Part shown: positions 1-9,690 of the stretch, one piece after another
Layout: every line of letters starts with the position of its first letter
Numbering within the stretch: the stretch's first letter is position 1
Assembly (NCBI GenBank): GCA_014529385.2
Contig: CM043955.1
Span: 153,603,640 to 153,667,639, forward strand
Source of the DNA: Adiantum capillus-veneris
Taxonomy: Eukaryota; Streptophyta; Polypodiopsida; Polypodiales; Pteridaceae
Direction of reading: 5' to 3'
Length of the DNA: 64,000 bases
Notes under the pieces: generated by a model
What the model was told of the DNA's origin: nothing
Seen by the model: only the letters and a program-made list of their open reading frames with translations
Databases searched by the model: none
Position numbers and translations under genes: made by a program

Positions 1-596
1 GAGTGTGTGTCAATCTCAAAAAAGTAAATGGCAGCTACCATTAGAGACTATTTTCATCTTCCAATCACTGAGCATGTTTTAGCACGAGTTGCATGAAAAT
101 AAGCTTACAGTTTCTTAGATGGGTTTTGGGATACAATCAACTTCTGTTGACCCAAAAGATCAGCATAAAACTGCTTTTGCAATGGAATGGGGTATTTTTG
201 CCTATCGAGTTATGCCTTTTGGGTTAACTAAAGCTCCAACCACATTTCAAAGATTGATGAGCCATGCTTTTAAAGAATATCTTAGGAAATTCTTGGAAGT
301 GTATATGGATGATCTATGTGTACATTCATCAATCCGAGTTGAACAATTTTCAACACCTCAAAAAGGTACTCGAAAAATATAGACTTTATAGGATTTGCCT
401 AAATCCTGAAAAATGCACATTCATGGGTAGACAAGGAAAAATTCTTGGACATTTAGTGTCTAAAAATGGCATAGCCAGTGATATTGAAAAAATTCATGTC
501 ATTGCTGATTTGCCTAGACCAACAACGGTCAAGGGGGTTCAAGCTTCATGGGGCATTGTGGATATTACAGACGGTTCATTTACATGTACGCTATAA
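1..596 (+). pseudogene. Family A reverse transcriptase (C-terminal two thirds), broken
   Basis: Gypsy RT that would copy element RNA into DNA in the virus-like particle. The window opens in the CVNLKKVN stretch of RT. The FAYRVMPFGLTKAPTTFQRLM block and the catalytic YMDD (codons at 303-314) are visible. A frameshift near 350 moves the reading frame, and the thumb/connection region continues in the second frame (KCTFMGRQGKILGH). The catalytic aspartates survive, but the gene is not translatable as a unit. It runs straight into the duplicated RNH region. Confidence 0.88.
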
Positions 597-1168
597 TTGC
601 AAAATCCATGTATAGGTTGATTACACGCTTTGAATGGACCGAGGCCTGTGAATAATTATTCATGAAGCTTAAGCAAGCTCTCACCTCAGCTCCAATATTG
701 AAAGCACTAGATTGGAATAAGATATTCCACATACATGTAGATGCTTCCAATTTTTCCATAGGTTGTATACTAGCTCAACCAGAAGACGGGAAAATTGACT
801 TTCCTATTTCTTATGCTAGCCATCTGTAATATCCACAATGGCCCATGAAGCTTGAACCCCCTTGACCAACAACGGTCAAGGGGGTTCAAGCTTCATGGGG
901 CATTGTGGATATTACAGACGGTTCATTTACATGTACGCTATAATTGCAAAATCCATGTATAGGTTGATTACACGCTTTGAATGGACCGAGGCCTGTGAAG
1001 AATTATTCATGAAGCTTAAGCAAGCTCTCACCTCAGCTCCAATATTGAAAGCACTAGATTGGAATAAGATATTCCACATACATGTAGATGCTTCCAATTT
1101 TTCCATAGGTTGTATACTAGCTCAACCAGAAGACAGGAAAATTGACTTTCCTATTTCTTATGCTAGCC
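517..1168 (+). repeat. 305-bp direct duplication (517-821 and 864-1168) around an inverted segment
   Basis: Bases 517-821 recur at 864-1168 at an offset of 347, covering the RT-RNH junction. Between the copies lie 42-46 bases (822-867) that are the reverse complement of the start of the repeat, so copy 2 begins inside a large hairpin. Copy 1 carries a TAA (gaataatta) where copy 2 reads gaagaatta. The inverted copy of the element (24265-24645) has a single copy of this region, so the duplication is specific to the + copy. Confidence 0.9.
822..920. repeat. 46-bp-arm palindrome with 7-nt loop
   Basis: Arms 822-867 and 875-920 are near-perfect reverse complements (about 2 mismatches) with loop AACAACG. 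The left arm is an inverted copy of 528-573. It lies exactly at the junction between the two direct copies. Confidence 0.9.
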
Positions 1169-1430
1169 GACAATTGAACATGGTGAAAAATAATTACACT
1201 ACCACTGAAAGAGAAGGGTTATAAATGATCGATGCCGTTAAAAAGTATAGACATTACCTACTAGCCAACAAGTTTTTTCTCTTTGTAGACCACCAAGCTT
1301 TGTTATATTTGGTCAACAAGCCATGTAGCACAGGAAGAATAGTGAGATGGTTCATCATTCTTCTGGAATTTGATTTCACTGTGGTTGTAAAAAAGGGCAC
1401 TACAAATCAAAGGAGAAACACCTAAAGGGG
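862..1430 (+). pseudogene. Family A RNase H
   Basis: Gypsy-type RNH that degrades the RNA strand during cDNA synthesis. The block HVDASNFSIGCILAQPE gives the first catalytic Asp. YASRQLN, NNYTTTEREGL, KYRHYLLANKF, VDHQALLYLVN and RIVRWFIILLEFDFTV follow, as in the RNH plus RNH-IN linker of plant gypsy elements. A TAA at 1222-1224 (GLG context in the inverted copy) splits it in two in-frame pieces. About 33 bp present in the inverted copy (QRADHLSRI region) are missing near 1413. Confidence 0.87.
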
Positions 1431-1559
1431 TAGACGATGATCTAGCCAAGCTCTTCATGGAAATGATACCTTGATGGTTAGAAAACATGGTATCGTTGAT
1501 GACAATAGCTCTAGTGGATTCGCAAATACCACTTCCTGTTACAATCGGATTAATCGAGG

Positions 1560-1840
1560 AATCGGCTATGTATCAATTACTAGCTGGTAGGATATAAAAA
1601 AGAAATCGAGATGGAATATTTCTCTTATGCATTAATCCTGAGGAGAAAAACCAGTACTTAATTCAGGCACATTTTACCATAGTAGGACTTCACTTTGTGG
1701 AAGACCAAACTATGCGAAGAATCTTGAGACTTGGAGTATTTTGGCCGACTATGAGGACTGATGTTCGATCTTTTGTAAAGAATTGTACTCAATGTCAAAA
1801 ACAAACACCCATACCTCATGTAACATTGTTTCAAATGTCA
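1560..1840 (+). pseudogene. Integrase N-terminal zinc-binding module 1 (HHCC)
   Basis: Translating across one stop (GRI*KRNRDG) gives an HHCC module: QAHFTIVGLHF supplies the two His, and NCTQCQKQ the two Cys. The segment RRILRLGVFWPTMRTDV between them is the typical integrase N-domain helix. It precedes, rather than replaces, the regular HHCC domain found after the Copia-1 insertion at 7520-7800. The inverted copy has the same duplication at 23610-23880. Copia-1 inserted just after this module. Confidence 0.8.
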
Positions 1841-1845
1841 CTTGT
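1841..1845. repeat. Target-site duplication of Copia-1, left copy
   Basis: CTTGT directly before the LTR start TGATGG. The same five bases follow the other LTR at 7432-7436. The inverted family A copy shows the uninterrupted site. Confidence 0.92.
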
Positions 1846-2105
1846 TGATGGGGAGGAGCTGGGAGCACAACGGAACAAGAATACGCACGCACACACTCAC
1901 ACACACATGACCATAGCCACACACAGGTTGAAGGGGGAGAGCCAACATACTGTATGCCCCCTTTCTTTATTCTCTTATCTTATGCACTAAGGCACAATAC
2001 ACATTTGTACTTAGTTTTAGTGGCTCATACAAGTGTATAGATGTACACTTAGGGGTAGTGGCAATTAGTGATGGGTGGTCGGCCACATGGCCATTAAACC
2101 TAACA
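1846..2105 (-). repeat. Copia-1 3' LTR
   Basis: 260 bp, TGATGG...CTAACA on the + strand (TGTTAG...CCATCA on the element strand). It matches 7171-7431 throughout with scattered substitutions and small indels, the latter mainly in a CA-rich tract near 1890. Confidence 0.93.
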
Positions 2106-2121
2106 TTCTCCCACTTGATGT
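2106..2121 (-). other. Copia-1 polypurine tract
   Basis: On the minus strand AAGTGGGAGAA runs directly into TGTTAG of the 3' LTR, the usual plus-strand primer of plant copia elements. Confidence 0.85.
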
Positions 2122-2160
2122 CCAATGTGGGAGACTATAAAAATGGAAGAGCACCACTCT

Positions 2161-2898
2161 TCACCCAATGCCTATCAACTCACGACAGTGTTGAAACTGG
2201 TTGGAGAGACTCTTAGTGAGTGCATCCAATGTGTTCTCTGATGTAGGAATCTTCACTAAATCAAGGCTCTTGTTTGCCAGGCATTCATGACTAAAGTGAT
2301 AGCACACATCAATGTGTTTCATTCTGGAATGAAACACTGGATTGTTAGCCAAGGAAATAGCACTTTGACTATCACAATGAAGAATTGGTGTACATTGCTC
2401 CAATCCAAGATCTTTCACTAGGCGAGCAAGACAAATAGATTCTTTTCATGATTCACTCAATGCAACATACTTTGCCTCTGTGGTAGAAATGGATGTACAA
2501 TCTTGAAGAACAGATCTCCAAGAAATAGCAGAACCAGCAAATGTGTAAATCCAACCTGTTGTTGATTTACGACTGTCAACATAGCCTGCATAGTCACTGT
2601 CTACAAATCCCTGAATGGATGACTTTCCACGACCATAGCATAACTCTCTATCTGCAGTGCCACTCAAGTATCTGAGAATTGACTTGACAACATCCCAATG
2701 CTTTTTACCAGGGTTAGACATAAATCTGCTGACAACTACGACTGCATGTGCAATGTCAGGTCTTGTAGCCACCATGGCATACATGAGACTACCACAAGCT
2801 GAAGCATAAGGAATTTTAGCCATCGTAGCTTTTTCCTCAGTAGATTTGGGACAATCGTTCTTGCTAAGTTTCAAATATGTAGGCAATGGAGTACTCAA
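2161..2898 (-). pseudogene. Copia-1 RNase H
   Basis: Copia-type RNH in two pieces. The first (2898-2446) has SACGSLMYAMVATRPDIAHAV, FVDSDYAGYVDSRKSTTG and STTEAKYVALSES, which hold the RNH catalytic Asp and Glu. The second (2418-2161) has LHCDSQSAISLANNP and the MKHIDVCYHF block, then a C-terminus ending close to the PPT. A stop and short gap at about 2420-2445 separate the pieces. Confidence 0.9.
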
Positions 2899-2907
2899 GG
2901 CCTTCCC

Positions 2908-3738
2908 CTACTGCATGTTGAAACGATCAAGAACCTTGTGCACATACTCTTTTTGAGAAAGGTACAACAACCTCTTCTTACAATCACGAGTAATGCGTAT
3001 ACCCAAAATATGATTGGCTTCACCCAAATATTTCATGTCAAATTGATTGTTCAGCCTTGTTTTCAAGTCATCATTGTCCTTCTTAGAATGACCAGTAATA
3101 AGAATGTCATCTACATAAAGGATAAGCATAATAAGCTGTCCATTTGGTTGTCTTTTCATGTAAAGACATGGATCCTCATTACTGCGCTTATAGCCTAGGG
3201 AATGCATAAATGCATCAAACTTTTGATACCATTGTCTGGACGATTGCTTCAAGCCATAAAGAATTTTCAGAAGCTTACAGACCAAATGTTCCTTGCCCTT
3301 GAGCAAAAACCCTTCAGGTTGCTACATATAAATCTCTTCCTCAAGATCACCATGTAAGAAAGCTGTAATGACATCCATTTGATCAAGCTCCATATCTTTA
3401 GTGGCAACCAAAGCAAGAAACATTCTTAGTGTTGTCATCTTGACCACCCACTGGAGAAAAGATTTCCTGGAAATCTACACCATATTATTGCTTGAAACCT
3501 TTGGCCACTAAACGAGCTTTGTAGTTCTCAACATTGGATGCAATCTTCTTCTTGTAAACCCATGTACAAGGCAAAGCTTTCCTATCTTTTGCCAATGGAA
3601 CAACTTCCCATGTTTTTTCTTTGCAATAATGGATAGCTCCCTCTTCATAGCATGTTCCCACTGAACCTTATCATTGGATAGCATAGCCTCTTTGTAACAA
3701 GAAGGCTCACCACTATCTGTCAACAACACAAAGTCCAC
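2908..3738 (-). pseudogene. Copia-1 reverse transcriptase
   Basis: The start of RT (EAMLSNDKVQWEHAMKREL) lies near 3680. The central part between about 3310 and 3500 is frameshifted but recognisable (DVITAFLHGDLEEEIYM-like). The last piece (3306-2908) has LYGLKQSSRQWYQKFD and the catalytic YVDD at 3106-3117. Copia RT copies element RNA. Several frameshifts make the gene non-functional. Confidence 0.9.
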
Positions 3739-3929
3739 GCCTGGAACAAACCGTTCTGGCGGATGTGAGAATCTTTGAGATCTCCTCGGCTGATCAGAGC
3801 TTGTACTAGCCTGTGTAGTAATTGGATCTTGAGCTATCTATGCAGGAGGTGATACATCAGAAAACGTCACTTTCCGGAATTCAACCTCTTTCGTTGGCTG
3901 CCTATGCATCTTGGTCTCATTGAAGACAA

Positions 3930-4733
3930 CATCACTGCTACGGATTAGTGATCGACTTTCTGAATCCCATAAACGATAAAAAAATTGACCATCTACACCA
4001 TAGCCAATAAAGATGCATTAGGGTCAAGCTTAGCACGCAACTCCTTGGGTACATGTGCATAAGCTTCGCAGCCAAATGTACGCAGTTTTTCATAAGACAA
4101 CTTATGTCCTGACCATAACTCCAAAGGTACACGAAACTGTAATGAAGTATGTGGTGATCTATTGATCAAATACACAGGAGTGTATAATGCTTCAGCCCAA
4201 AATGCTTGCGGTAAATTAGCCTGTGATAGCATAGACATAATCCTCTCTTGGATGGTCCTATTCATTCATTTGGCAACACCATTTTGTGCAGGGGTATAAG
4301 GAGCTGTAAACTCACGCTTAATTCCCCTACTTGAAGAGAAGTCTGCAGAATCTTTGGAGACATATTCTCCACCATTGTCTGATCGTAAAGATTTCAACTT
4401 ATTTTCAGACTGAGTTTCCACACTAGATAAGAACTTTTTGAAACACGAAAAAGTCTCATCTTTAGACTTCATGGCATAAACCCAAACATGTTGTGTTGCA
4501 TCGTCAATGAATGTAAAATAATAAGACGCACCACCATGGGATTTAGAAGGCATAGGCCCACATAAATCACTATGCACAAGCTCTAAGGGATTTCTTTCTT
4601 TGTCAAAAGACTCTGTATGACGTGCTCGTGTTTGCTTACCATATTGATAGTGTTCACAAAAGTGAAAATCAGAAAATGATAAAGACAGTAAGTAGCCCAA
4701 ATGAGAAAGAGTTTCCATTCCCTTCTTTGACAT
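3930..4733 (-). pseudogene. Copia-1 integrase
   Basis: GAG-pre-integrase remnant followed by the integrase core. LELVHSDLCGPM carries catalytic Asp 1 and SLRSDNGGEY Asp 2. At the third catalytic position the usual NGVAER is changed to NGVAK followed by a stop (4266-4268), so the catalytic Glu is lost and translation ends at the same spot. The reading frame resumes in frame at 4265 with NRTIQERIMSML and ends in KLRTFGCEAYAHVP, the integrase C-terminal block. Confidence 0.9.
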
Positions 4734-4940
4734 ATGACCTAACTAGCTATGCCACAAAGAAACAGTTGGCAGCTCGGTTACAGAAAGAACAGTGTTCTTG
4801 TCAGATACATAAAGAGGATAAAGTGTACCAACTTTAGAACCATGGGCTAAAATAAGATGACCTTTTGCAATACGCCAAGACTACTGATGAAAAGTGACTT
4901 TGTAACCCAAGTCATCAAGACGTCCAACCGAAATCAAATT

Positions 4941-5306
4941 TCATGTCAAAGCTGGAACATGATGCACATTATGTATGGTAAACCTCACCCCATTTTCCAT
5001 AACCATAGCAATATCACCTATGCCCACAATGTCACAAGAGTAGCTATCACCTAGCGTAACAGTGCCAATGGTTTCCTCATATGTAGTAAACCAATGCCTA
5101 TGAGGTGTGACATGCAACAAAGCGCCCGAATCAAGAATCCATGTATGGGACACTTCACCACTAACAAGTAGCTCTGCTGGCATAGAACTCTGCAAAGATA
5201 GAGTTTCTTGTGCATCATAAAATACATCATTATTTTCAGTCAACATATTGATGTCTTGTGTATCACAATCATCTTGCACTATGTTCAGTTCTTCAATCTT
5301 AACCAA
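4941..5306 (-). pseudogene. Copia-1 aspartic protease
   Basis: WILDSGALLHVTPHR contains the retropepsin DSGA active site (codons at 5122-5133); VTLGDSYSCDIVGIGDI and NVHHVPAL are the typical flap and C-terminal blocks of copia protease. A 121-codon piece remains open, but it is separated from gag by a frameshift and from integrase by stops around 4740-4940. Confidence 0.88.
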
Positions 5307-5339
5307 ACTCTTTGGTTTCTCCTCTTTATCATCATTGTC

Positions 5340-6104
5340 TTTGCCTTTGCCTTTACCTTTGTCACGCTTCCAAGCATAACAATCCTTCTTTATGTGACAA
5401 AACTTATCACAATAATGGCATTGAACATTGCGACAACTAGGAGACTTTGATCACGATTCCAAGAACGACCTTTATGTTGTTTTCCATCCTTTTTCACATA
5501 ATGATCTTCGCCATGATGCGAGCTATCCATAGCCTTGCGGTGCATTTCCTCTGACAAAAGAGAACTAGTGACGTCAATGTACACTAGCGTACCATTACGA
5601 GCAGAGTTACTGACAACTGTGCAAAAGATATCCCATGAGGGTGGCAACGAACAAAGCAAGAAGATTGCTTTCATCTCGTCACATCAATATTGATCCGTTG
5701 TGCATGAATCTGGGAAAATAGAGAATCAAAGTTATTAATATGACTGGCAACACTGGCTGACTCCTTCATGCGAAGGTTAAACAGTTTTCGCATCATGAAA
5801 ACCTTATTACTTGCCGTATCCTTCTCATAAGTGTTGCATAACTTTTGCCATAAAGCAGAGGCAGATTCATATTCTAGCACTGAAAAGTACATTGACTCAG
5901 CAAGGTGCAATCTAATAGTAGATCTGCATAGCTCATCAAGCTCCTCCCACTGAAACTGAGTCAAATTCATCTCTTCAGTCCGTGTCGCATGAATAATAGG
6001 CAATTTTTGTTTCTTTTCGACAAGCACATATTCTTCCAAAGCTGAAAATTAGTGCCATCAAACTTCTTTATGTCATAAATGTCACGGTCTTTGCTAGTAG
6101 ACAT
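5340..6104 (-). pseudogene. Copia-1 gag with CCHC zinc knuckle
   Basis: Gag begins at ATG 6104-6102 (MSTSKDRDIYDIKKFDGTNF). A one-base loss near 6036 shifts the frame into the 122-codon stretch with FQWEELDELCRSTIRLHLAES and LWQKLCNTYEKDTASNKVF, the UBN2/copia gag capsid pattern. A second frame change at about 5670 leads to LCSLPPSWDIFCTVVSN. The zinc knuckle CHYCDKFCHIKKDC (near 5380-5425) has CX2CX4HX4C spacing with Cys in place of the usual Gly. Confidence 0.87.
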
Positions 6105-7156
6105 GGTGACAAAACTACCAAAAGATTCTGGAAAAATTTCGGCAGAGTCTCCTTTGTATTTGGGACTATGTCAACCAAAATACGAGACAAAATGACCAGG
6201 TATGTCACTCACAAAGCATAGAAGAGAGCAATGCCTCTCAAAAGCGCACTGTATAGAGACCAACTGAGGTGCATAAACAATCAAACTGACCATAGACCGC
6301 CAACTTGGCGTCAAAAGCACCTATACCACTCTATACATATCCTATGGCCAGGCCTCGTAAGGGATGCTCCAGCTACCTGTATCACCGAAGGTATCTCCAC
6401 ATTTGAGAATACCCTAGCTCAATGAAAACCTCACGCTATGGACCCTCAACAACGTAGTTTATACAGCAAAAAAACGTATAGCCAAGTCTCAAAAATGACC
6501 GGGACTGTCGTACTAGCCAAAAGATGGCTCCACAAAAGCGTACAATGGCAGCATCCACAAAGACGTACAAGTCTGTCAAGACGCTCAAACAGGCGTCAAA
6601 AGCATGTGCCTGCAACTAAACATCCCTGCGGGGAGTCAATTCGCTCTCAAAAGAGCTCAAACACTGTCAAATTTGTCAGCATATGCATGTACGCATAAAC
6701 AACTGCTCCCACTGGAACCATAATATCGCAAGCACTGAAACCTGTAGCCTGTACCTATAGTCAAAGAAGACAATGCTGTCAAGCTCCCACTCTATGTGTG
6801 TGTATGAGGCCACTCTGAAAGAGGATACACACTCCCAAATGAGCTGTGGGCTCTCGTAGATGGAAGAGACTGCAACAATGGTACCTGTAACTGGCTATGG
6901 AAGCACTGCAACACAAACTACCACAAGAGGGCTAAAAATTTCAGCTCCTAAACCGTAACTCTAATGGGGTTTCTGATGGCTCGAATGGCTCTGAAAGGGG
7001 GGTAAAACTCTTGGACACCTGATGGAAACGCTCTCAGAAAGAAAGACATCTGTGGAAACGCTCTCGAAAAGATGAACTTGTCAATGGTGAAATCGGAATC
7101 CTGTTTGCACTCTTGAAAGTACGCACGCGTGTGGAAACGATTTCGGGAATTAAACC
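6105..7156 (-). other. Copia-1 leader (untranslated)
   Basis: About 1.05 kb between PBS and gag ATG. No ORF with recognisable homology. It contains short imperfectly repeated words (AAAAGCGT, GCGTCAAAAGC, CTCAAAAGAGCTC) between 6230 and 6700. Confidence 0.7.
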
Positions 7157-7168
7157 GCTCTAATACCA
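7157..7168 (-). other. Copia-1 primer-binding site (initiator tRNA-Met type)
   Basis: Minus strand TGGTATTAGAGC, two bases inside the 5' LTR. It differs at one position from TGGTATCAGAGC, the plant initiator-Met tRNA primer site. Confidence 0.92.
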
Positions 7169-7170
7169 GA

Positions 7171-7431
7171 TGATGGGGAGGAGCTGGGAGCACAACGAAA
7201 GAAGAATACGCACGCACGCACACACACACACACCACCTTAGCCACACACATGCTGAAGGGGGAGAGCCAACGTACTGTATGCCCCCTTTCTTTCTTCTCT
7301 TATCTTATGCACTAAGGCACAATACACATTTGTCACTTAGTGTTAGTGGCTCATACAAGTGTATAGCTGTACAATTAGGGTTAGTGGCAGTTAGTGATGG
7401 GCGATCGGCCACAAGGCCATTAAACCTAACA
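7171..7431 (-). repeat. Copia-1 5' LTR
   Basis: 261 bp, same ends as 1846-2105. It is followed by the TSD copy CTTGT (7432-7436), after which family A integrase resumes. Confidence 0.93.
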
Positions 7432-7436
7432 CTTGT

Positions 7437-8637
7437 TCCTAAGTGGAGTAACTATCTGGTTACTTACTTATCAAACTGAACATTTCCTGAGGATATGAGT
7501 AAACGCCTTCAAAGAGCAATTGAAACTGAAGCAAGAGACTATGATCTTATTGGGAACCAATTGTATCGGAGAGGTAAAGATCGACATTTACTTCTTTGTG
7601 CAAATAAAGATGAGTATATGTTGATTATAGAACAAGCACATGCTGAATTAGCTGGAGGTCACTTTCTAGTGAGACCACCACAAGAACAGTCTTGATGGCA
7701 GGCATATAGTGGCCAACACTTTTTGCAGATGACAAAGAATATGTTTGAATGTGTGATGTTTGTCAACGAACAAAAATGCCAACACGTGTAGATACCATGC
7801 CCTTAAGTCCAGTGATGGGTGCTAGAGCTTTTGCGAAGTCGGTTATAGATTTTGTTGGGCCGATACAGGCACCTGCTTATACAACCGAAGCTTAATATAT
7901 CATTGTAGCTAAGAACTATTTGACCAAGTCGGCTAAGGCTAAAGCAACTCAAAAGAATGATGCCAGAACTACTACCGCATTCTTATATGAGTATCTATTC
8001 ACGAGATATGGACTGTCAATAGAAATTGTCAGTGATAGAGGAACTCATTTCCTCAATGAGGTAATCGAGTATTTGCTTAATGAGTTTATGGAATCCATAA
8101 CAAATCAGCTCCCTATCACCCACAAGCAAACGGACAAGTTGAGAATACGAACAAAATTCTTAGCTCGTTATTGACTAAAGTGATTAGTTCAGGAAGGACA
8201 GACTGGGAAATGAATCTCCATGTTGCTCTATGGGCTTATCGAGTTTCATTCATAACAACTTTAAATGCTACATCCTTTAATCTTGTTTATGGTCTTGATA
8301 CCATACTGCCGACAGAATTTCTATCGCCAACATTAAGGGTAGCTAAGGATCTTGAGTGGAATGGACATGAATTGTCAGAAAGACTTGAAGATTTAGAAAA
8401 GCTAGATGAGCAAAGGCTAACTGTTGTAGCTCATATCTATGCACAAAAGCAAAAACAAAAACATTTTTTTCATTCCCATCTAATAACAAAAATCTTTAAG
8501 AAAGGGGACTTAGTTTTAATCTATTCCCTTAAGCAACACATTCCCAAGTTTAAGAAAAAGGAAAACGGATCATTTATCATTGAAGATGTATCTCCAAGTT
8601 GAGCAGTAAAGCTATCCACCCTAGATAGTGAACCAAT
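7437..8637 (+). pseudogene. Family A integrase: HHCC module 2, DDE core, C-terminal domain
   Basis: Integrase that would insert element cDNA. Module 2 (YDLIGNQLYRRGKDRH, EQAHAELAGGHF, then CDVCQRTKMPT in a shifted frame, near 7540-7790) is the regular zinc domain. The core follows with IDFVGPIQ, LTKSAKAKATQKNDART, IEIVSDRGTHFLN (second catalytic Asp) and a frameshifted ITHKQTDKLRIRTKF stretch where the catalytic Glu motif (QANGQ.E) should be. The last part (8171-8602) has GRTDWEMNLHVALWAYR, LVYGLDTILP and KKGDLVLIYSLKQH. At least four frame breaks. Confidence 0.9.
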
Positions 8638-8950
8638 GGTAAATCATTAGGGAAATTTTGGACTCACAAAGGGGCCTTATAAGGAGTTTGACTTCCTCTC
8701 TCATGTCCAAAACGGACGTGCGGTAAAATTTTTGCAAATCAACTCTAAACTTGGCGGAGGTTTGGCAGTTAGAATCTACTCTTCAAGCTCTTTCTACTGA
8801 TATATAGCACGCCACGAGATTCCTCATATTTTGAAAGATTCTATTTTTTATTCTCTAGATTCTAGACGGAGTTGTCACATCACACGAGAATAAAAAATAG
8901 AATCTTTCAAAATATGAGGAATCTCATGGCGTGTTATATATCAATAGAAA
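8638..8950 (+). mobile_element. ~313-bp insertion/replacement in + copy, ending in a foldback
   Basis: Compared with the inverted copy (near 22330-22370), sequence after GAACCAATGG is replaced by about 313 bp unrelated to integrase. Homology resumes at TACAATTTTCCGC (8951). The right half is the 8791-8950 hairpin. No TSD is obvious, so it may be an insertion coupled with a small deletion. Confidence 0.65.
8791..8950. repeat. Foldback: 65-bp inverted arms, 30-nt loop
   Basis: Arms 8791-8855 and 8886-8950 match at 62 of 65 positions by eye. AT-rich, MITE/foldback-like. Transcription would give a long, near-perfect stem. Confidence 0.92.
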
Positions 8951-9690
8951 TACAATTTTCCGCTAACCACTGAATTGCTAGAAAGAATGTATGCAGCCAA
9001 GCAAAGGAGAATTAAACGATAGCAGGTTATTGATGAAGCCCAAGAGGAAGCTCGGCTTCAGGTACTCAAATGAAAAGCTGCTCTCAGGAATCAACAGATA
9101 TCGATTCCCATCAACACTCTGGAAATACATGACCGACAATGGGAATTACCTAAAGATGCAGTTTCAACAAATGATGACTTGTTAGACGGAATGACATGCG
9201 CATCAAAGTATAGCTCAACAATCATAGCATCAATGCTTTGGTCGACACAGGAGCTAGAGTAAATACAGCCAGTTATTCCTCGTACAAGAAGGCAACAAGT
9301 CAAGCATTGACAACAAGAATAGCGACAATCAAACGATGCAACAAGAACCCAACCCCAACATTGGGAGTAGTCAACTTGAATGTGATAGTACATGGTTGTT
9401 CATGTCCTCATCAGTTTGTATGCTTACATGATGAACACATGAATGAGATAAAGATTCTTGGAATTCCTTGGATGCGGACATACAAAGAAGTACCAAATGA
9501 GCTCAAGCTATCACCTAAAGGTGGGCAACTCATTGTTCCAATTTCACCAAAAGCAAGGAGGAATGGAAAGGAAGCAATCAGCGGACCAAACCACGAAGTA
9601 ATCAATCTTCTCCATCCTCTCGACAAGCAAAGGCTACAAGTAGCATGCAAGGAGTCAGGCAAATTTAGGTACCAAAAGCACAGCTAAAGA
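8951..9690 (+). pseudogene. Retropepsin-like domain located downstream of integrase
   Basis: After the integrase tail comes ERMYAAKQRRIKR, then LVDTGARVNTASYSSYKKA (active-site D-T-G-A, about 9239) and, about 70 residues on, KILGIPWMRTYK (9447-9490). The ILGxPW word plus DTGA is the retropepsin signature, matching the ILGRPWL seen in the normal protease of elements B and C here. The best open stretch is 9238-9687 (149 codons). The inverted copy has the same domain at the same place. No protease is visible between gag and RT of the inverted copy. Function as the element's protease is inferred. Confidence 0.75.

Larger units (their letters stand above)
1846..7431 (-). mobile_element. Copia-1: full-length Ty1/copia element nested in family A integrase
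   Basis: A 5.6-kb copia element on the minus strand, bounded by two LTRs and a 5-bp TSD. Reading on the minus strand from the right: 5' LTR 7171-7431, tRNA-Met-type PBS, leader, gag, protease, integrase, RT, RNase H, PPT, 3' LTR 1846-2105. PR-IN-RT-RNH order defines Ty1/copia. All coding parts carry frameshifts or stops and the LTRs differ visibly (roughly 90% identical by eye), so it is an old, dead insertion. Confidence 0.95.

Noticed and set aside
1-1845. Endogenous pararetrovirus (caulimovirus-type) as the source of RT-RNH
   Set aside because: An integrase with HHCC and DDE features follows RNH and LTR/PPT/PBS signals are present; no movement protein.
7157-7168. tRNA gene near the initiator-Met matching words (also 44492-44503)
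   Set aside because: Only the short 3'-end complement is present next to an LTR; these are primer-binding sites, no cloverleaf.
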